A DNA stretch of 64,000 nt, taken from Pachypanchax playfairii (taxonomy: Eukaryota > Chordata > Actinopteri > Cyprinodontiformes > Aplocheilidae). Positions within the stretch are counted from its first letter, which is position 1, and each line of letters begins with the position of its first letter. The stretch lies in NCBI GenBank assembly GCA_006937955.1, contig SSNP01000017.1:2931088-2995087 (forward strand), read 5' to 3'. A program made the position numbers and the translations under genes. The notes under the pieces are model-generated. The model was not told the origin of the DNA and searched no databases. It was given only the letters and a program-made list of their open reading frames with translations. Positions 12,490 to 24,430 of the stretch are shown here, in pieces.

Positions 12490-13240
12490 CATGTGTTCTC
12501 TGGAGAGATAGTTCTCTTTTTTCTGTCTAGCTATCCAGTACATAAGCATAAGCCGCACTGTGCCAAGTGTACAGTTTGGTGGAGAGGGGATTATGGTATT
12601 GGGTTGTCTTTCAGGAGCACAAGTTGACCCTTTAACTCCAATGAAAGGAACCCTTAAAGGGTTAGTTCAGATATTTAATACTCAGTTTCTGTGAAGTTAT
12701 TATCAGTTATAGTTACCTTAATTGTAGTAGGAAAAAGTCACTTAGTGGTTTGTTTGTAGAAAAATAAGGAAAGCCTTAGAAAAGGCTGAGATCTGCTCAG
12801 ATATCCTCTTCCAGCTTATCTTATTTTTAACAGCTGTATAATGTGTGTGCTACTACGAAAAATAATGTGTGATGAGACCGTGGTGTATCCATATGTTATT
12901 AGCCAAAGCTGTTGACACAGATTGATACCCTGCAGTCTCATCACACGTAATGTCTTGGTATGACGTTCTGGACAGTTTTATGTTTCCAACTTTGTGGGAA
13001 GAATTTAAAGATGGCCGCTAACTGCTCCAACATGACTGCACATCAGTGCACAAAGCAGGTCCATAAATACATGGATGAGTGAGTTTGGTGTGTAAGAATT
13101 TCACTGGCCTGATCAGAGTCCTGACCTCAACCCAAACAGAACACCTCTGGGATGAATTAGAGCCAGTCCTTCTCATCCAACATCTTGAACCTGACCTCAC
13201 GGATGTGCTTCTGGAAGAAGGTTCAAAACTCACATAAACA
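12490..13240 (+). pseudogene. Broken Tc1-like transposase
   Basis: The C-terminal catalytic part of a Tc1-family DDE transposase, which in an intact element cuts and rejoins DNA at TA sites. The three acidic residues can be located (codons at 12,507, 13,034 and 13,139), but the reading frame is broken by stops, indels and the foreign insert at about 12,659-12,955. The N-terminal DNA-binding part is largely lost. The 71-codon minus-strand frames at 12,248-12,463 and 13,018-13,233 are antisense shadows of this sequence. Confidence 0.88.
12659..12955. mobile_element. Unidentified insert inside the Tc1 transposase region
   Basis: About 300 bp interrupts Tc1 sequence between GGAACCCTTAAAGG and TGACGTTCTGGACAG, which are nearly contiguous in intact relatives. 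It has no coding frame. It contains two inverted repeats: GTGTGATGAGAC (12,867-12,878) with its exact complement at 12,935-12,946, and AGCCTT (12,772-12,777) with AAGGCT (12,782-12,787). A non-autonomous DNA transposon is the likeliest identity. The left junction reads TTAAAGGGTTAG, but I could not find matching terminal repeats. Confidence 0.5.
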
Positions 13241-13403
13241 CACTACTAAAACTTATGAAAGGTCTTCACAGAAGAGTTGAAGCTTTACAGTTGCTGCAAA
13301 GGGTGGGTCAACTCTAAATTAAACTCTGTGGATTAAGAATTTGGTGTAATTTAAGTTCGTGTGTGTAAAGGCAGAAGTCCCAAATCTTTTGGCAAATGGT
13401 GTA

Positions 13404-15739
13404 TATATTAAACTGAGTGTGGATTTTTCATGATTTAGAAGTGTTGGCTAGCAATCAGACACTGCTGGCCCTCCCACTGACCCTACTACTAAATTCCTCT
13501 CATTGCTCTGGCCTGGGATCAATATCTAATTTTTTGGAGCTGATTAGTTTGCAGCAGGAAGGTGGACACTGTCTGATCTTTCCTAAGGATATAATCAAGC
13601 ATTAAGAAGTGGCATTATTGCAGCTATAACATGAGTAGGCTGGTTGTAATGGTATGTTCAGATAAATATCTCAATGGAGGGTATAATTACTGATCATCAT
13701 GCTGTAAAGATTGTAAATCTGTAAAGATTATATTGAAAAAGAGACTGTTCAAACCAAATAAAAGTGCTTGACCATTACAATAATAAATCTGAGTTTCTGA
13801 AATTTGACAACTGAAATGGTGGTTTTGATTCTTTTTCAATTTTAAAATTATTACTGTTTTTTTCTGTTACAAAGAAATGAAATAAATAATGAAAAAAAAA
13901 AAAGAAAAGAAACTGAAAGCCTTTAAAATTGCTATTTGAGTTGTAGTAAATTCATCTAGTTTTAGCCTTGAGAGGCATTCACAACTATGTAGGCCATAAA
14001 ATAAATTGTACCTTTGAAATTACTTCTGTTAGGATGGAATATGTCTACAAATTAATAAAACACTTAACAGATAAAACATATTTGACATTTTCTCAGAACT
14101 GTGATCCCAAATAATGATAATTATCCTTGAATCATAACACATGGAGCTCAGTTCCTGTAAATCATTAACTGAAAGCATTTAATATAGTTTATCTCCAAAA
14201 AATTTAACAATTTCATTAAATATTTGGTAACCTTTGGGTTGTGCCATCATGTAACCTCAGTGTCAATGTTTAAAATACAAAGAAGGGGGTCTTGTATCTG
14301 GTAATTGGAGAATAAACAGGTTTTATTATTTGAGCTTCACAAAAAGGCCTTGTACCTTATTATTATTATTATTTATTCTGAATTTTTCACCATTTTTATT
14401 GGATGGCAGTTCAGAGCAGGAAACGGGTCAGTTCAGCACCAATATTCACTCAGCTGAGGAACATTTTTTAGCAGATTTATTTCTAAGAGAAACTTTAAAA
14501 TATCACTGTAAGTTTATTCGCCAACAGTTTATGACAAATCTGCAGGGACCAAAAACGATATGTAAATATATGTAAATAAACTTTTTTCTTTGTCAAGACA
14601 ACAAAAGTATTGTGATGTTTCAAAAGTATTTGAAACATTGTTCACAACAAAGTTTTATTGCATAAACAAACAAAGGAATAAATTCAGTGATCTCATTTAC
14701 ATGCATGTGTCATCCATCTGCATGTATTCTGCTTTCTTTCAGTTGCAAGCTTCACAACAAGCTCTAAAAAGTCAGAACTCTTCTTCAGTGCTGAATAACC
14801 ACCTCACCACCCACAACACATCTAATGGTATTCCTAAGAAGCCTACATTATGTAACATCAGCTTTACTTCTTTTGTATATTATAAACATGTTGGTTTGCT
14901 TTGTCCCTGCACATAAAGCAATGAAAAAAAAGCAGACAAAAGAGGAAAAAAAAACATTTAAAATGTTCACAAATATTATTTACATGGAAGTCATTTTCCC
15001 CATATATTCAAAGTGAAAGTCCTGTAGCTGTTATTATCATAGCAGAAGGAAAAGAAAAGGATTTTCTGCATATGATATTCAGGGTAACGGGATCTGTGGT
15101 TGTTTTTTTTTTCTTCTAATTTACAGTAAATGCAGTAAAAGGAGTAAGAAATCAATTCATACATTCTGTTACAAAGCAAGCCATGGTTGACAGAAAGGTA
15201 TATAATACATCTGTCCTTGCAATTCCAGGATTAGCTGCAACCCACACAAATATCTCCTTAAAAGCCTTCAGAATCGCCTCTAATGGGTGCCATGAACTCC
15301 TGAGCAGCATGAACCCAAAGTCATGTTTCTTTTTTAAAAGAAGCAACATTGCAATACCACAAATAAGGCTTTTTAAAGCTCTTTTATACACATTCTATAT
15401 CTTACACTGAGTTTAAAATGTATCATCAAGATTCAAAAGGCACTGAGTCACCAATGCATGCGTGTCTAAAACGTGTGCAGATTTATTTCTAAGTCATTTT
15501 TAACATGAATTGAGTGAATGTATAAAAGAAAACCAAAACCAAAGCCATGATTTTTATATTAAAATAAAGAAAATCAAGCCAGAAACTATTTGCATTCTAT
15601 ATTGAGAAAATAAGCTGTTTGAAATAAATGCACATTTTTTTAAGCAACCTAAAGAAAAATCAGTCTGTAAAAACAAAGTTTTGAAACTTTGCGCAGCTTA
15701 AGTCTTGCCAAGATTTTAGCAGAATGTTACTGCATGGCT
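13404..15739. other. AT-rich spacer, no gene seen
   Basis: Very AT-rich, with many short A and T runs (for example near 13,891-13,902). Overlapping frames of 60 to 108 codons at 14.3-15.4 kb fall in low-complexity AT-rich DNA and match nothing recognised. Confidence 0.55.
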
Positions 15740-15890
15740 ACCTGCATGTTACTGTTTTGTCAGTTGTATAATGGACTGTATAATAATTGTTTTGTGTAAT
15801 TGTAATATTATTGGATTTTTGCATGGACCCCAGGAAGAATAGCAGCAGCACTTGCTGTGGCTAATCGGTTTCCAAATAAATAAACATGAA
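15740..15890 (+). mobile_element. LINE 3' tail remnant
   Basis: The segment GGACCCCAGGAAGAATAGCA, then CTGTGGCTAATCGG, then CCAAATAAATAAACATG closely follows a 3' end carried by many teleost LINE copies (ACCCCAGGAAGA, then a GC-rich stem region, then GGCTAAT, then AATAAA repeats). It ends in short AAATA/ACAT repeats, as expected for a LINE tail. No coding part is recognisable upstream, so this is a 5'-truncated copy. Confidence 0.6.
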
Positions 15891-18289
15891 CATAAACATG
15901 GATTGTCTTATTTAAAAACAAAAGTAACATTAAAACTAAATGTAGAAAAAAATGTCAAAAATTGATTACTATAGCAACATTTACAAAATATGCTAAATAA
16001 TAACTGCATTTAAAGACAGCAAATCAGAACAACTTACTTTTTTTCAACATAATTAGGCTTTTGGGATTAAATTAACTGGAAACACGAACTGAAAGCTGAA
16101 AAAAAAAATCTATACGGTGTGAAAAGGTTGCCATATGAGTGAAAGATTAGTAAACTGAAAGAAAAAAACTCCCCTGGCTCTACTGCATTTCAGTGAATGA
16201 AGACAAATGAGTAGCAATTTATTTTTGTTTTCCACAAATTATAGTGTGGTAAGAAAGATACCCAACAATTGATTTTAAACATCAAAATTCAAAAGTCCCA
16301 GATAGCAAACTGATTGAATGATCAGCAAATGATTGAGTTAATCAAATTAATATTTAAGGTATAAATATACTAATACAATAATTAAGTGTTAGATGATTTA
16401 GAAGGGACAACTGATCCATTTTCTTCAACCCTGAAACCACATTGTATAATTTTATAATTTTTGTTTGACTTTGCACGCTCTCTAAAAAAACAACAAAAAA
16501 CAAACACAAACAAAATCTAGTGAGAAACGCTGGTGTTTTGTCCAGTGCAGTACATGAAGAAGTTCGAAAGCATCTAAAGCAGAAATTAAAAATCTAACAT
16601 TTTCAATTTTGTGATGAATAGTATTTGAATTACATTTTAGAATATTATATTGAGTAAATCTTACTATTACTGATTGGCTGCAGTCATACCTATGTGTTTG
16701 GTTTTTTAAAGCTTGAGTAAGTAATTAAATGGTAATTTGCCCGATAAAAGATTAAAGACTGAAGCAAACATTAAAAAAAGAAACCTGTGTGGCGTTGTAA
16801 GTGCTGTTATTTAACAAACTTCTTTAATGACTGAAAATATATTGAAGTGACACCTTTTAACTGGTCTAAGCACGTGTATTTTCACTTATCTCCTTAAGTG
16901 CTGAACACAGTGCAAAAAAGCAAAATAAAATAAAGCAACAGTTAAACAGTTACTTGCTCAGAATTGCAAAGCAGCTGTTTTGCTGTGTAGTCTGAACCGT
17001 TACAGAGATCTTACTCGAATGCATTACACTGGTAGTATCTGGCTGCCCATTTGCTTAGTGGAGCACAAACAGCTTCTCCCCCATTGTTTAATTTATTCAT
17101 TGTCAGGGGATCAGTCCCCAAGAGACTTGAAACACAAGTTGCTTTATGTGGTTAAATCAAAAAACCACCAGAATACCCAAAGACAGACAAAGTAAGGCAC
17201 ATAAATTCACATTACTTGCAAGAATGAGACAACAATAGAAAACAAGGTGAGCTGAGGTTTTCTGAGGAAAAGAGAAGATTCTCTAGCCTGTCTATTATAA
17301 ATGATAACGATCTATTGTGTATGTTAGTCAGATGGATCAGGTACATCCTTTTTTTCACCTTGTCAAAACATTAAATAAAGAAGATGGGAGGAATAGATTA
17401 TCTTTTTAAAGTCAGGAGATAGTCGGAATTGTGTCACAGCAGGTTTGGTTTTACAAGCTGGATTCAAATCAAAGCAATTAGACCATAATGTGCTTCATAA
17501 ACCTGAAAGAGACGGACCACTGAGGGGGAAAATGGCAGAATTACATTAACATGTTCAAAGATTTGCAGGGGAGTTCAAGCCATTCTAAAGAGAAAATGAA
17601 ATTATGTGACAATAGCTCTAACAATATGCCTCCAACTTGCCTGTGTTGCAATTCTGTGTAATACACTCACAAATATGCACAAAGTATGCACTACGTTTTA
17701 GAAATGTTTCCCTGTTATTGACCTTAATTGATCTAAGCTATAAACTGTTTTAAACGATCCAATAAGATTTAAGAATACGTTTGTTAATAAGGTGTTAAAA
17801 CTGGAAGAAATCTGAAACAGTGAGAGTAGTAGAGAGCTCATTTCAAATGACTTTTATGGAGGCCAGAAGAAGGCTGGATGATGTCAGGGAAAGTACAACA
17901 AATTTGTCCAGAATTATGTACTGAAAAATGAAAAGGCAGAATCAAGTCCAGGAGAACCTGAGATCAGTACAGGCTGTACTGTAATAGTCCAATGTGGAAA
18001 ACTGAGACCAAAGAATTTCTGTGTTTTCAAACAAAACATGAGTGATTGCTAAATAGATGTAGCGTCCTCTGTCTGATCTCACTAAGTTTAATGGCCAAAT
18101 ACTGATACCAGATAATGATGCTAATGATGATAATGACAAAACCAAAAGTCTTTTAGTGTGTAAAATAGAGAAGTTAAAAGTACATGATATGCTGTTTTGA
18201 TCTTTGGAGATACATAAATACATGTCTAGATTTTTGTTTCTCATATTTTTTGGGCCTTTGTTTGACCAGGAAGTTCAAATAAAGATAAA
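15891..18289. other. AT-rich spacer, no gene seen
   Basis: No gene or intact repeat was recognised. A 100-codon minus-strand frame (17,942-18,244) is unrecognised and not supported by splice-like context. A small imperfect GAT/AAT-rich stretch lies near 18,115-18,137. Confidence 0.55.
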
Positions 18290-18385
18290 TTCTCTCTTTT
18301 TCAAAGGAATCCTGGGAGGAGACATGCGATGTGGGAAACTGGGACCAAACCAGCAACCCTCCAATTGGCAGCTGTATGCTCTTCA
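18290..18385 (-). repeat. Remnant of a tRNA-derived SINE
   Basis: On the minus strand it reads GGAGGGTTGCTGGTTTGG, followed by TCCCAGTTTCCC and CATGTCTCC. The part GGTTTGGTCCC (18,341-18,351 on the plus strand) corresponds to an RNA polymerase III box B, in the setting seen in fish SINEs where GGGTTGCTGGTT precedes box B. Only the tRNA-like head region is left and box A is not clear, so the call is moderate. Confidence 0.5.
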
Positions 18386-20639
18386 TCTAGACCACATCTA
18401 ATGTGTTGTTTTGCCAAATTTCTTCCTTTGATGATACTATACTAAAAAGTAACTTTGACAATTGTACATACAAACACTATGCATATGCCAAGCCTCAATC
18501 CTGCCAAACCTCAACCCAAGGGACTACAGGAAGTAGATGTGCAGTAAAATTCCTTCACGGAGGTATAACATTTCCCCCCAACCTAATCCCACACCCACAC
18601 AATAAGAACCATAACAGATAGAGGAGATAGAGGCCACATCTCATCCATGCCCTCATTCTGGACGGGGCCTTATCTTCTGGGAAACACATTTCAGCCGGGC
18701 CTGTCCACGTGTTAGAAACTGGCTTGCTGACGGTGGGCTCTTAGGGCTTAACCTGAGCTTACTGCACCTCCTCTCCCACCCCAGAAACTCTCCATCCCTT
18801 TCAGCCCCCTACTCAGCATCAACACCCTGTCTCTGCACTAGTCCCTCCATGAGGCAAGACACTAGAGCTGCACAGAAAGGTATTTACAGAGCCTGTCTAG
18901 TTATTAAACTTTAATCCCACTAAGAAGAGCATATTCTGACAATGAATTATAGATGACACAGGTCTGAGTCTTCTATATGACCTCCACTCCACTAAACTCA
19001 CAATGCTGGGGTTTAATAAACTGTGTTATCAACTGAGTATGGAAGCTGCCTGCACCTAGATGGAGTTTCAAATATATAACAGAAAAACATATATAAGGAG
19101 GAGAAATCTAATCTAATCCTGATGTGAATGTTGGCTACAGGAGGTCAGGGTATAGTCAAATTTCTCTGCAGGAAGACAACATGTATCATGCCGAAACATG
19201 TAAACGACTCAAAGTCCAGAGCAATTATGTAGAAGGTAGCATACATTTAGTCACAGTAACTCAACTGCATTTAATTTGTTCAGTCTTTGGGGAGCTTAAC
19301 ATTGGCTTTCCCCATCTGTCAAAATAAGCAACAGACAGTAAATGAGTTTTGAAACTCATCTGAGACCAGTTGTACTGTCTTCAAATTATTTCATCAGCAA
19401 TCCCATGAGATAAAAAATAAAGACTGTCCTTTAGAAAACACTGTCCTCTGTGAATTACTTTTTGAAAAAGGTTACTTCAAATACATTTTTTGATGTTTTG
19501 TTACATTGTGATGTAGACATGCAACACTGTTAATTTTGTTAAAAAAATAAAATACAATTATTTTGAAAAGCAACAATTTGTGGATTTCTATGCAAGAGAT
19601 TGTAAATTTTAAACTCATCTGACACAGTCTCTTCTGCCTGTTTTATTTTACCATCTTTTTCATTATCACCAACTTTAAGGAAATTAGAAAGAAGAATCCA
19701 AAGTAAATGTTTGGGATTTTGCCATATTTAGGAAACATAATTAGTTCCCATGGCTGGGATTAGACAATGTGAGCTCAAACATTTCAGTGTTCATAGTTAA
19801 TTTTTTTGGACACTATCCTGCAACTAAACTCTGTGTTACTCTTTTACAGTTTTAACTGTCCATTTAATACTGCTATGTTTTGGAGATGTGGACTATGATG
19901 CATATTAATGGGTTTATTTCAAGGGCTACACATTTAGGTGATAGTGTTGAGGTTTTTGTAGTGTGCCTTGCAGCTGGGAGGACTTCCTGTATGGTGGGGT
20001 CTTTCAGTGTATTTGAGAACAAGGGCCTTTCATTACAGACTGGAATCCTGATACTAAATTGCAGGGCATTCCTGTTAACTCCCTGATTCTGGGGTAACAG
20101 GATCCAAGGTCATCATTATCAAGAACAAAAGACCTACATCATGGAAGCTATTAGGGTCTTCTAACAGCTGCTTTTTGCTCCCAAAAAACACATTCCAGTC
20201 CCATAGACTTTTGTACAAGCTCCTTCTCCAAAGTGTTAATCCTGCCCAATTCTGGCCCCTTGTATTTCTAAAAAAGAAAGCCTGAAGTAAAAACCTTCCA
20301 GCTGTAGATGTGCTGGGAAAAAAAGACAGATTGGAAAGCTAACAATAAATAAACTATCTACTGCTGCATCTACATCTACAAATGTAAGAATAAACCCCCA
20401 CCTCCAAAAAGGACCCAACACGGAGACTTAAATAATACAAAATAATAGCTACATGTTTGTTCCTGAATTATTCTGGGTTATATAAAAATACATTTTATAT
20501 GAAAGTAGCATATGGCACATTTATTTAGAGCTTTTGAAAAATAATGTCCTATTTTGGGAAGACTATCAGCATGGAAGATGCACTATAATGTAAATCCTGA
20601 CAGAAAACAGAATTGTATTTGCAGGTAAATGGCAGGTGG
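18386..20639. other. Spacer, no gene seen
   Basis: It contains a G+C-richer block at about 18,620-18,860 (GACGGGGCCTTATC and CAGCCGGGCCTGTCC are the most distinctive parts) with no open frame, which may be regulatory. The remainder is AT-rich. Open frames of 60 to 72 codons are unrecognised. Confidence 0.5.
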
Positions 20640-20890
20640 TTATGAGGAGTGTTGTGGCTATTGTGCCGAGCAGACGTTGTTTAGTTCTGTGAAAGGTGGG
20701 AGGCAAGCAGGAAACCAGATTACTAAAATACCCCCATGAACTCCCTGTGTGGGCCTCATGGAATTAAAAGCTTGATTGCTGTCATTATCTTTGGTAAAGT
20801 GCATTTACAGGCCACATAAATCTTAAACAGCCTCCTCTGCCAATGGAAATAAAAGAAAAACCTCAGCATCAAAAATTGCATTATCAAAAA
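20640..20890. promoter_or_regulatory. Candidate conserved non-coding element (unverified)
   Basis: The stretch from about 20,755 to 20,850 is notable: GCTTGATTGCTGTCATTATC, then TAAAGTGCATTTACAGGCC, then TAAATCTTAAACAG. It has balanced composition, TGATTG and TTAT-type homeodomain half-sites, no open frame and no repeat similarity. This is the texture of deeply conserved vertebrate enhancers. I could not align it, so conservation is an untested prediction. Confidence 0.35.
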
Positions 20891-22079
20891 GTCACTTTTG
20901 ACATAAAAGTATTGATTCTTTCATCACAGTGGCAAAGTTTCACAGGGGTTATAATTGTTCAATTTCCATTTAAATGAGGTCTGCAGAACACAGTAGGAGC
21001 ACAGAGACGCTTGTAATTTGACAAAGTACTGTAACACACAAAAGTAAAAAAGTATTTCGATACAATAAAAATGCAAGTAGGCAAACTCTTGAGCATGAGA
21101 CAAATTTTTAAGGGTAATTCAGAGTATCAAATGTCACCAGGGCATCCTGTAACACATCATTGAGGAACTATTGAAGCAGGAATTTTCATGCATAAAAAAC
21201 ATTGCATGTGAGCACAAAGCATCTGGGCTGCTACAGTTGATCTTTACCCAAAGGGGCCAAAACAGAGAATGATGTTTAGGTCAGCAAAGCTCTGCTTTCT
21301 AATTTTTTCACTCTGCCATGTTCATCTTTTTTCTCCCCTTACAGCTGTCTCAAGTAATCATTACAGGGACATCCCCCTCAGAAAAGTAGCATATATTATT
21401 TTGAAAGATTGCACAAAAATGAAGTGTAAAGTACATCAGCTCAGCTTTGACAAAAAAAAAAAAGAAAACTCCTTATTCTCTAAAGCAAGAGCAAGCTGAA
21501 AAGTGCAGATAAACAACACATTCATTTTACAGAACACAGAGAAAAGGTTTCATGGATAGGTGCAATTGTTTTAGCTTTGATATCATCAAATTTTGCTGAT
21601 ATTCCAAAATTATAGTTCATAAGCAATAAACAATAAATGCTGTTGTTCGCTAACAACATCACAAGACTTTCTTTTGAACACAGAGCAGCTTTGGGATACA
21701 TACAGCAACTGTGTCTTTCTGAATTCACTGCACACCATCGCTGCTCAGATTTATCACTGAACTTCTCTACACTGTCTCNGTAATTGATGCTATAAATTTG
21801 CAAAGACTCACAAAGGAATTTACAGGGCCGTGAACACCAAGACTGTAAAGGAGCTTTCTGGATTCATGAAGCAGTTACTCCATTACAAATCTAACCACTA
21901 TTAAAGCTGAAAATGACAGTTTTTTTTTCAGTTACTGCTTTCAGCAAAACAATTTGATGGAAAGATTGGAGAGAAAGAGATGAAGTGATACAGAATGAGC
22001 CTGAGTAAATGTAATAGTACATTTTTTTATAGATGATAATGAAGACATTATATACCGTACGTTACAGTATATATGTCAT
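20891..22079. other. AT-rich spacer with one ambiguous base
   Basis: No gene was recognised. One N occurs at 21,779, the only ambiguous base I noticed, and it falls inside an unrecognised 93-codon minus-strand frame (21,522-21,803). A run of 12 A lies at about 21,452-21,463. Confidence 0.55.
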
Positions 22080-22330
22080 TATCCATTAATCATGCCACAT
22101 GCACAACCCTGGTGAGATGTGGAATATGTCTTTCTCTTGTCAATATTCTTTTATCAGAAGGCAATAAAGTCGTGTTAGTCCAAATCCCCATTGCTGGTTT
22201 CTGCTCTAATATTAAAACCTGTGGGGGTTTTATCAGAGCCCAGGGTCCAACAAGCAAGTGAGCATAAACCATGGAACCCCAGCGCATTTCTTAGCCACAT
22301 TACCCCGCACCCACCAACCCAAATTTCATT
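22080..22330. promoter_or_regulatory. Candidate conserved non-coding element (unverified)
   Basis: It contains CCATTAATCATGCC near 22,082 and GGCAATAAAGTCGTG near 22,160; the AATAAAGTC part is similar to posterior Hox/Cdx-type sites. Flanking spacers are AT-rich while this block is balanced. Overlapping frames of 62 and 65 codons on opposite strands are unrecognised. Regulatory role is inferred from motif content. Confidence 0.3.
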
Positions 22331-24179
22331 ACAAACTCATTACTGAATGGAGCTCAGCCACAAGAGAACAGCACTGAATCATAAAGCACCAATTTAGCAC
22401 CAGATTCAGGAGCACATTTACCTTAATATTGGCCAGGACTGCACTGTAAAACCTGGCTCCCTGTTTCCAGTATTCATCAAAAGTGGCCATCGGATGTTCT
22501 TTTTGTTGTTGTTGTTTGTTTTCTTTTTACTTTTTTAGGGTTTTATATCATTTCAAAGCATCTAAAACACCTAAAATGATGCAAATTGTTCTGATTGCAC
22601 AAATAAAACCTGTCCCATATTACTATGTTTTTGTATGTAATCCAATAACATGTCTGTATATTATTTTGTACACAAGACTGTTTTGTTCATGTATTTTATA
22701 AAGCCAAATTTGATCTACATGAATTAAATTGATATTAGTTTTGATTGTGGAAAGAAAAGCTCAATAGGACAATAAGCTGTGGTAGCAGCCAGTCAGCAGC
22801 AAGCAACTCATGACATTGATAAAGAGAGAAACCCTCAAACCCACAGGTCACGCCCTCTTTCCTCTGTGATATTTGATCAATTGACATGCTTCCTGTGTTT
22901 CCTTTGTTTTATTATGATCATCAATATTCGGCTCAGCAATGCAATATGATATGATCAATATACATCTATATATTTTGCACTTACCTTTTTTGCATAACAT
23001 TCCCCGGAGGAGGCAGCAAAAAGAGAAACACAAGAAAAGAAAAACTATTTAATGATCAGGGTTTATTTGTGATAACTTGCATTAACTGATATTTATTTTG
23101 GCGTTATAAAGATTTTTGTCTGACACTCTCACACAGTGCATCTACATCTCTCATATTCACAAAAAAGTTAAGAGGAAATGTTTGGGACAGTTGTCTCAGC
23201 TGTACAGTTTATTTGAAGAATTTAGGGACCACAGAATGTTGTTTCACACTGGGGTTTTCAAGTCCCAGAAACACACTGTCCAGTATGATTTATCCTCTTC
23301 CTTTATTCAACACACCAGATTTAAAATTGATGGCTGATTAAAAAGGTTCTGCTGAACTTGAAAAGAAAAATTACCGAGAAGGAATTGCAACTATTTCAAC
23401 CAGATGTTTTTAAACAGGAAAACATGCTCTAACCCGCCCTGGAATGTGATCAATAATGTCCAGTATAAAGCCCCCCACCCCACTTGACAATAATCACAAA
23501 CACACAAACAGATGTATTCATTCACTTTAAAGAAAATGCATTTGTTGTATGACTTTGTGGCACCACATTTTGGTCAAATGGCTTTGGAGGACCATTATAA
23601 AACATCTTTAATGTGCATGATTTTCAAGATAAGTTGTTTGATTTAAAAAAAAAAAAAAAAAGAAAAGTAATTTTCCAGTGTACTGGACAGAATCAAGCCA
23701 ATGTATGTCATGTTGTGAGTGAGACCAGACTCTGATTCCTGCACAGCTGCTTTGAACAGAAACAAAAACTAAAACTAAACAAAACAGAATTCTTAAATCC
23801 ACAAAAAAGAGGAAGAATCGAACACTTTGTACATGCAGCAAATAAATCCTTAAAAAAAGGGAAGAACTACTCAGAAACTAGACAAGTATTTATTGGTGAC
23901 CACTGTGTAAAAGAAAGAAGAAATGTTCCACCAAATGACAACAAAAAGATGAACACGACTGCTTTGTTAAAATCAGCAGGGGCATATTGACTTACTCAGG
24001 ATATATTATATCAGCAAAGAATGAAGAAACAATCTCTTTTTATGTTAGTGCCCAATCCCCATTTCCATTTTTATAGCCACAAAAAGATCTCTTTAAAAGC
24101 CACTGTCTGTTCTAATGAGATGTCACTTGATTTAGGGTCAGGGAGCTTGAAGGCTACAGTGTTTCACACACGCTGCTCT
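22331..24179. other. AT-rich spacer, no gene seen
   Basis: It includes a 17-base A run at 23,645-23,661. Nearby sequence has no SINE or LINE body on either strand, so the run is not clearly a retroposon tail. Open frames are short and unrecognised. Confidence 0.55.
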
Positions 24180-24430
24180 GACAGTCAATAGAAATCAATG
24201 CAGCCAATGCAATTATTAATACAGTCCCAGGCAGTTAGATGTGAATGAGACAGATGACAGTAGGGCAGATTGATCTAGAGGGAAATGGATTTCATAAAGC
24301 ACTCAATGCCTTCATTATATTCCACACAAAGGAAAGGCTGGGGAAGCTCACAAAGGTGCTCGTCTCTGCAATTCTGTGCTTCCTAGTCCACAATAATGAA
24401 GGGTAATTATGACGTTAAATCTAAGCGTTG
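24180..24430. promoter_or_regulatory. Candidate conserved non-coding element with homeodomain and MEIS-like motifs
   Basis: Features seen are CAATTATTAAT ending at 24,220, TGACAG (MEIS/TGIF core) at 24,255-24,260, and GGTAATTATGACG near 24,402. The combination of TALE-type and Antp-type cores within 200 bp, with no open frame or repeat similarity, is compatible with a developmental enhancer. No comparison was possible. Confidence 0.33.

Larger units (their letters stand above)
11661..13401 (+). mobile_element. Degenerate Tc1-like DNA transposon, with nested insertions
   Basis: The ends CGCTATATTGCCAA (left) and TTGGCAAATGGTG (right) are imperfect inverted repeats, each flanked by TA (11,659-11,660 and 13,402-13,403), the Tc1/mariner target duplication. 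Transposase remnants read left to right: LWRDSSLF (first catalytic Asp codon at 12,507), LQHDC (second Asp at 13,034) and EHLWDELE (Glu at 13,139). Asp-2 and Glu are 34 residues apart, as expected for a DD34E transposase. SPDLNP lies in another frame from EHLWDELE, and stop codons follow LQHDC, so the gene is dead. About 11,661-11,795, 12,345-12,658 and 12,956-13,401 are Tc1 sequence; the middle of the N-terminal half is missing. It has no intact open frame. Confidence 0.93.

Noticed and set aside
13018..13233. 71-codon minus-strand frame
   Set aside because: Antisense to the degenerate Tc1 transposase; the plus strand carries the recognisable protein.
21779..21779. Single N base
   Set aside because: An ambiguous base call in spacer DNA, not a biological feature.
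10677..22078. Identical TACAGTATATATGTC at about 10,677-10,691 and 22,064-22,078
   Set aside because: Fifteen bases of low-complexity AT-rich sequence; flanks are unrelated, so coincidence is likely.
23645..23661. Possible retroposon poly(A) tail
   Set aside because: No SINE, LINE or processed gene copy is recognisable upstream and no target duplication was seen.
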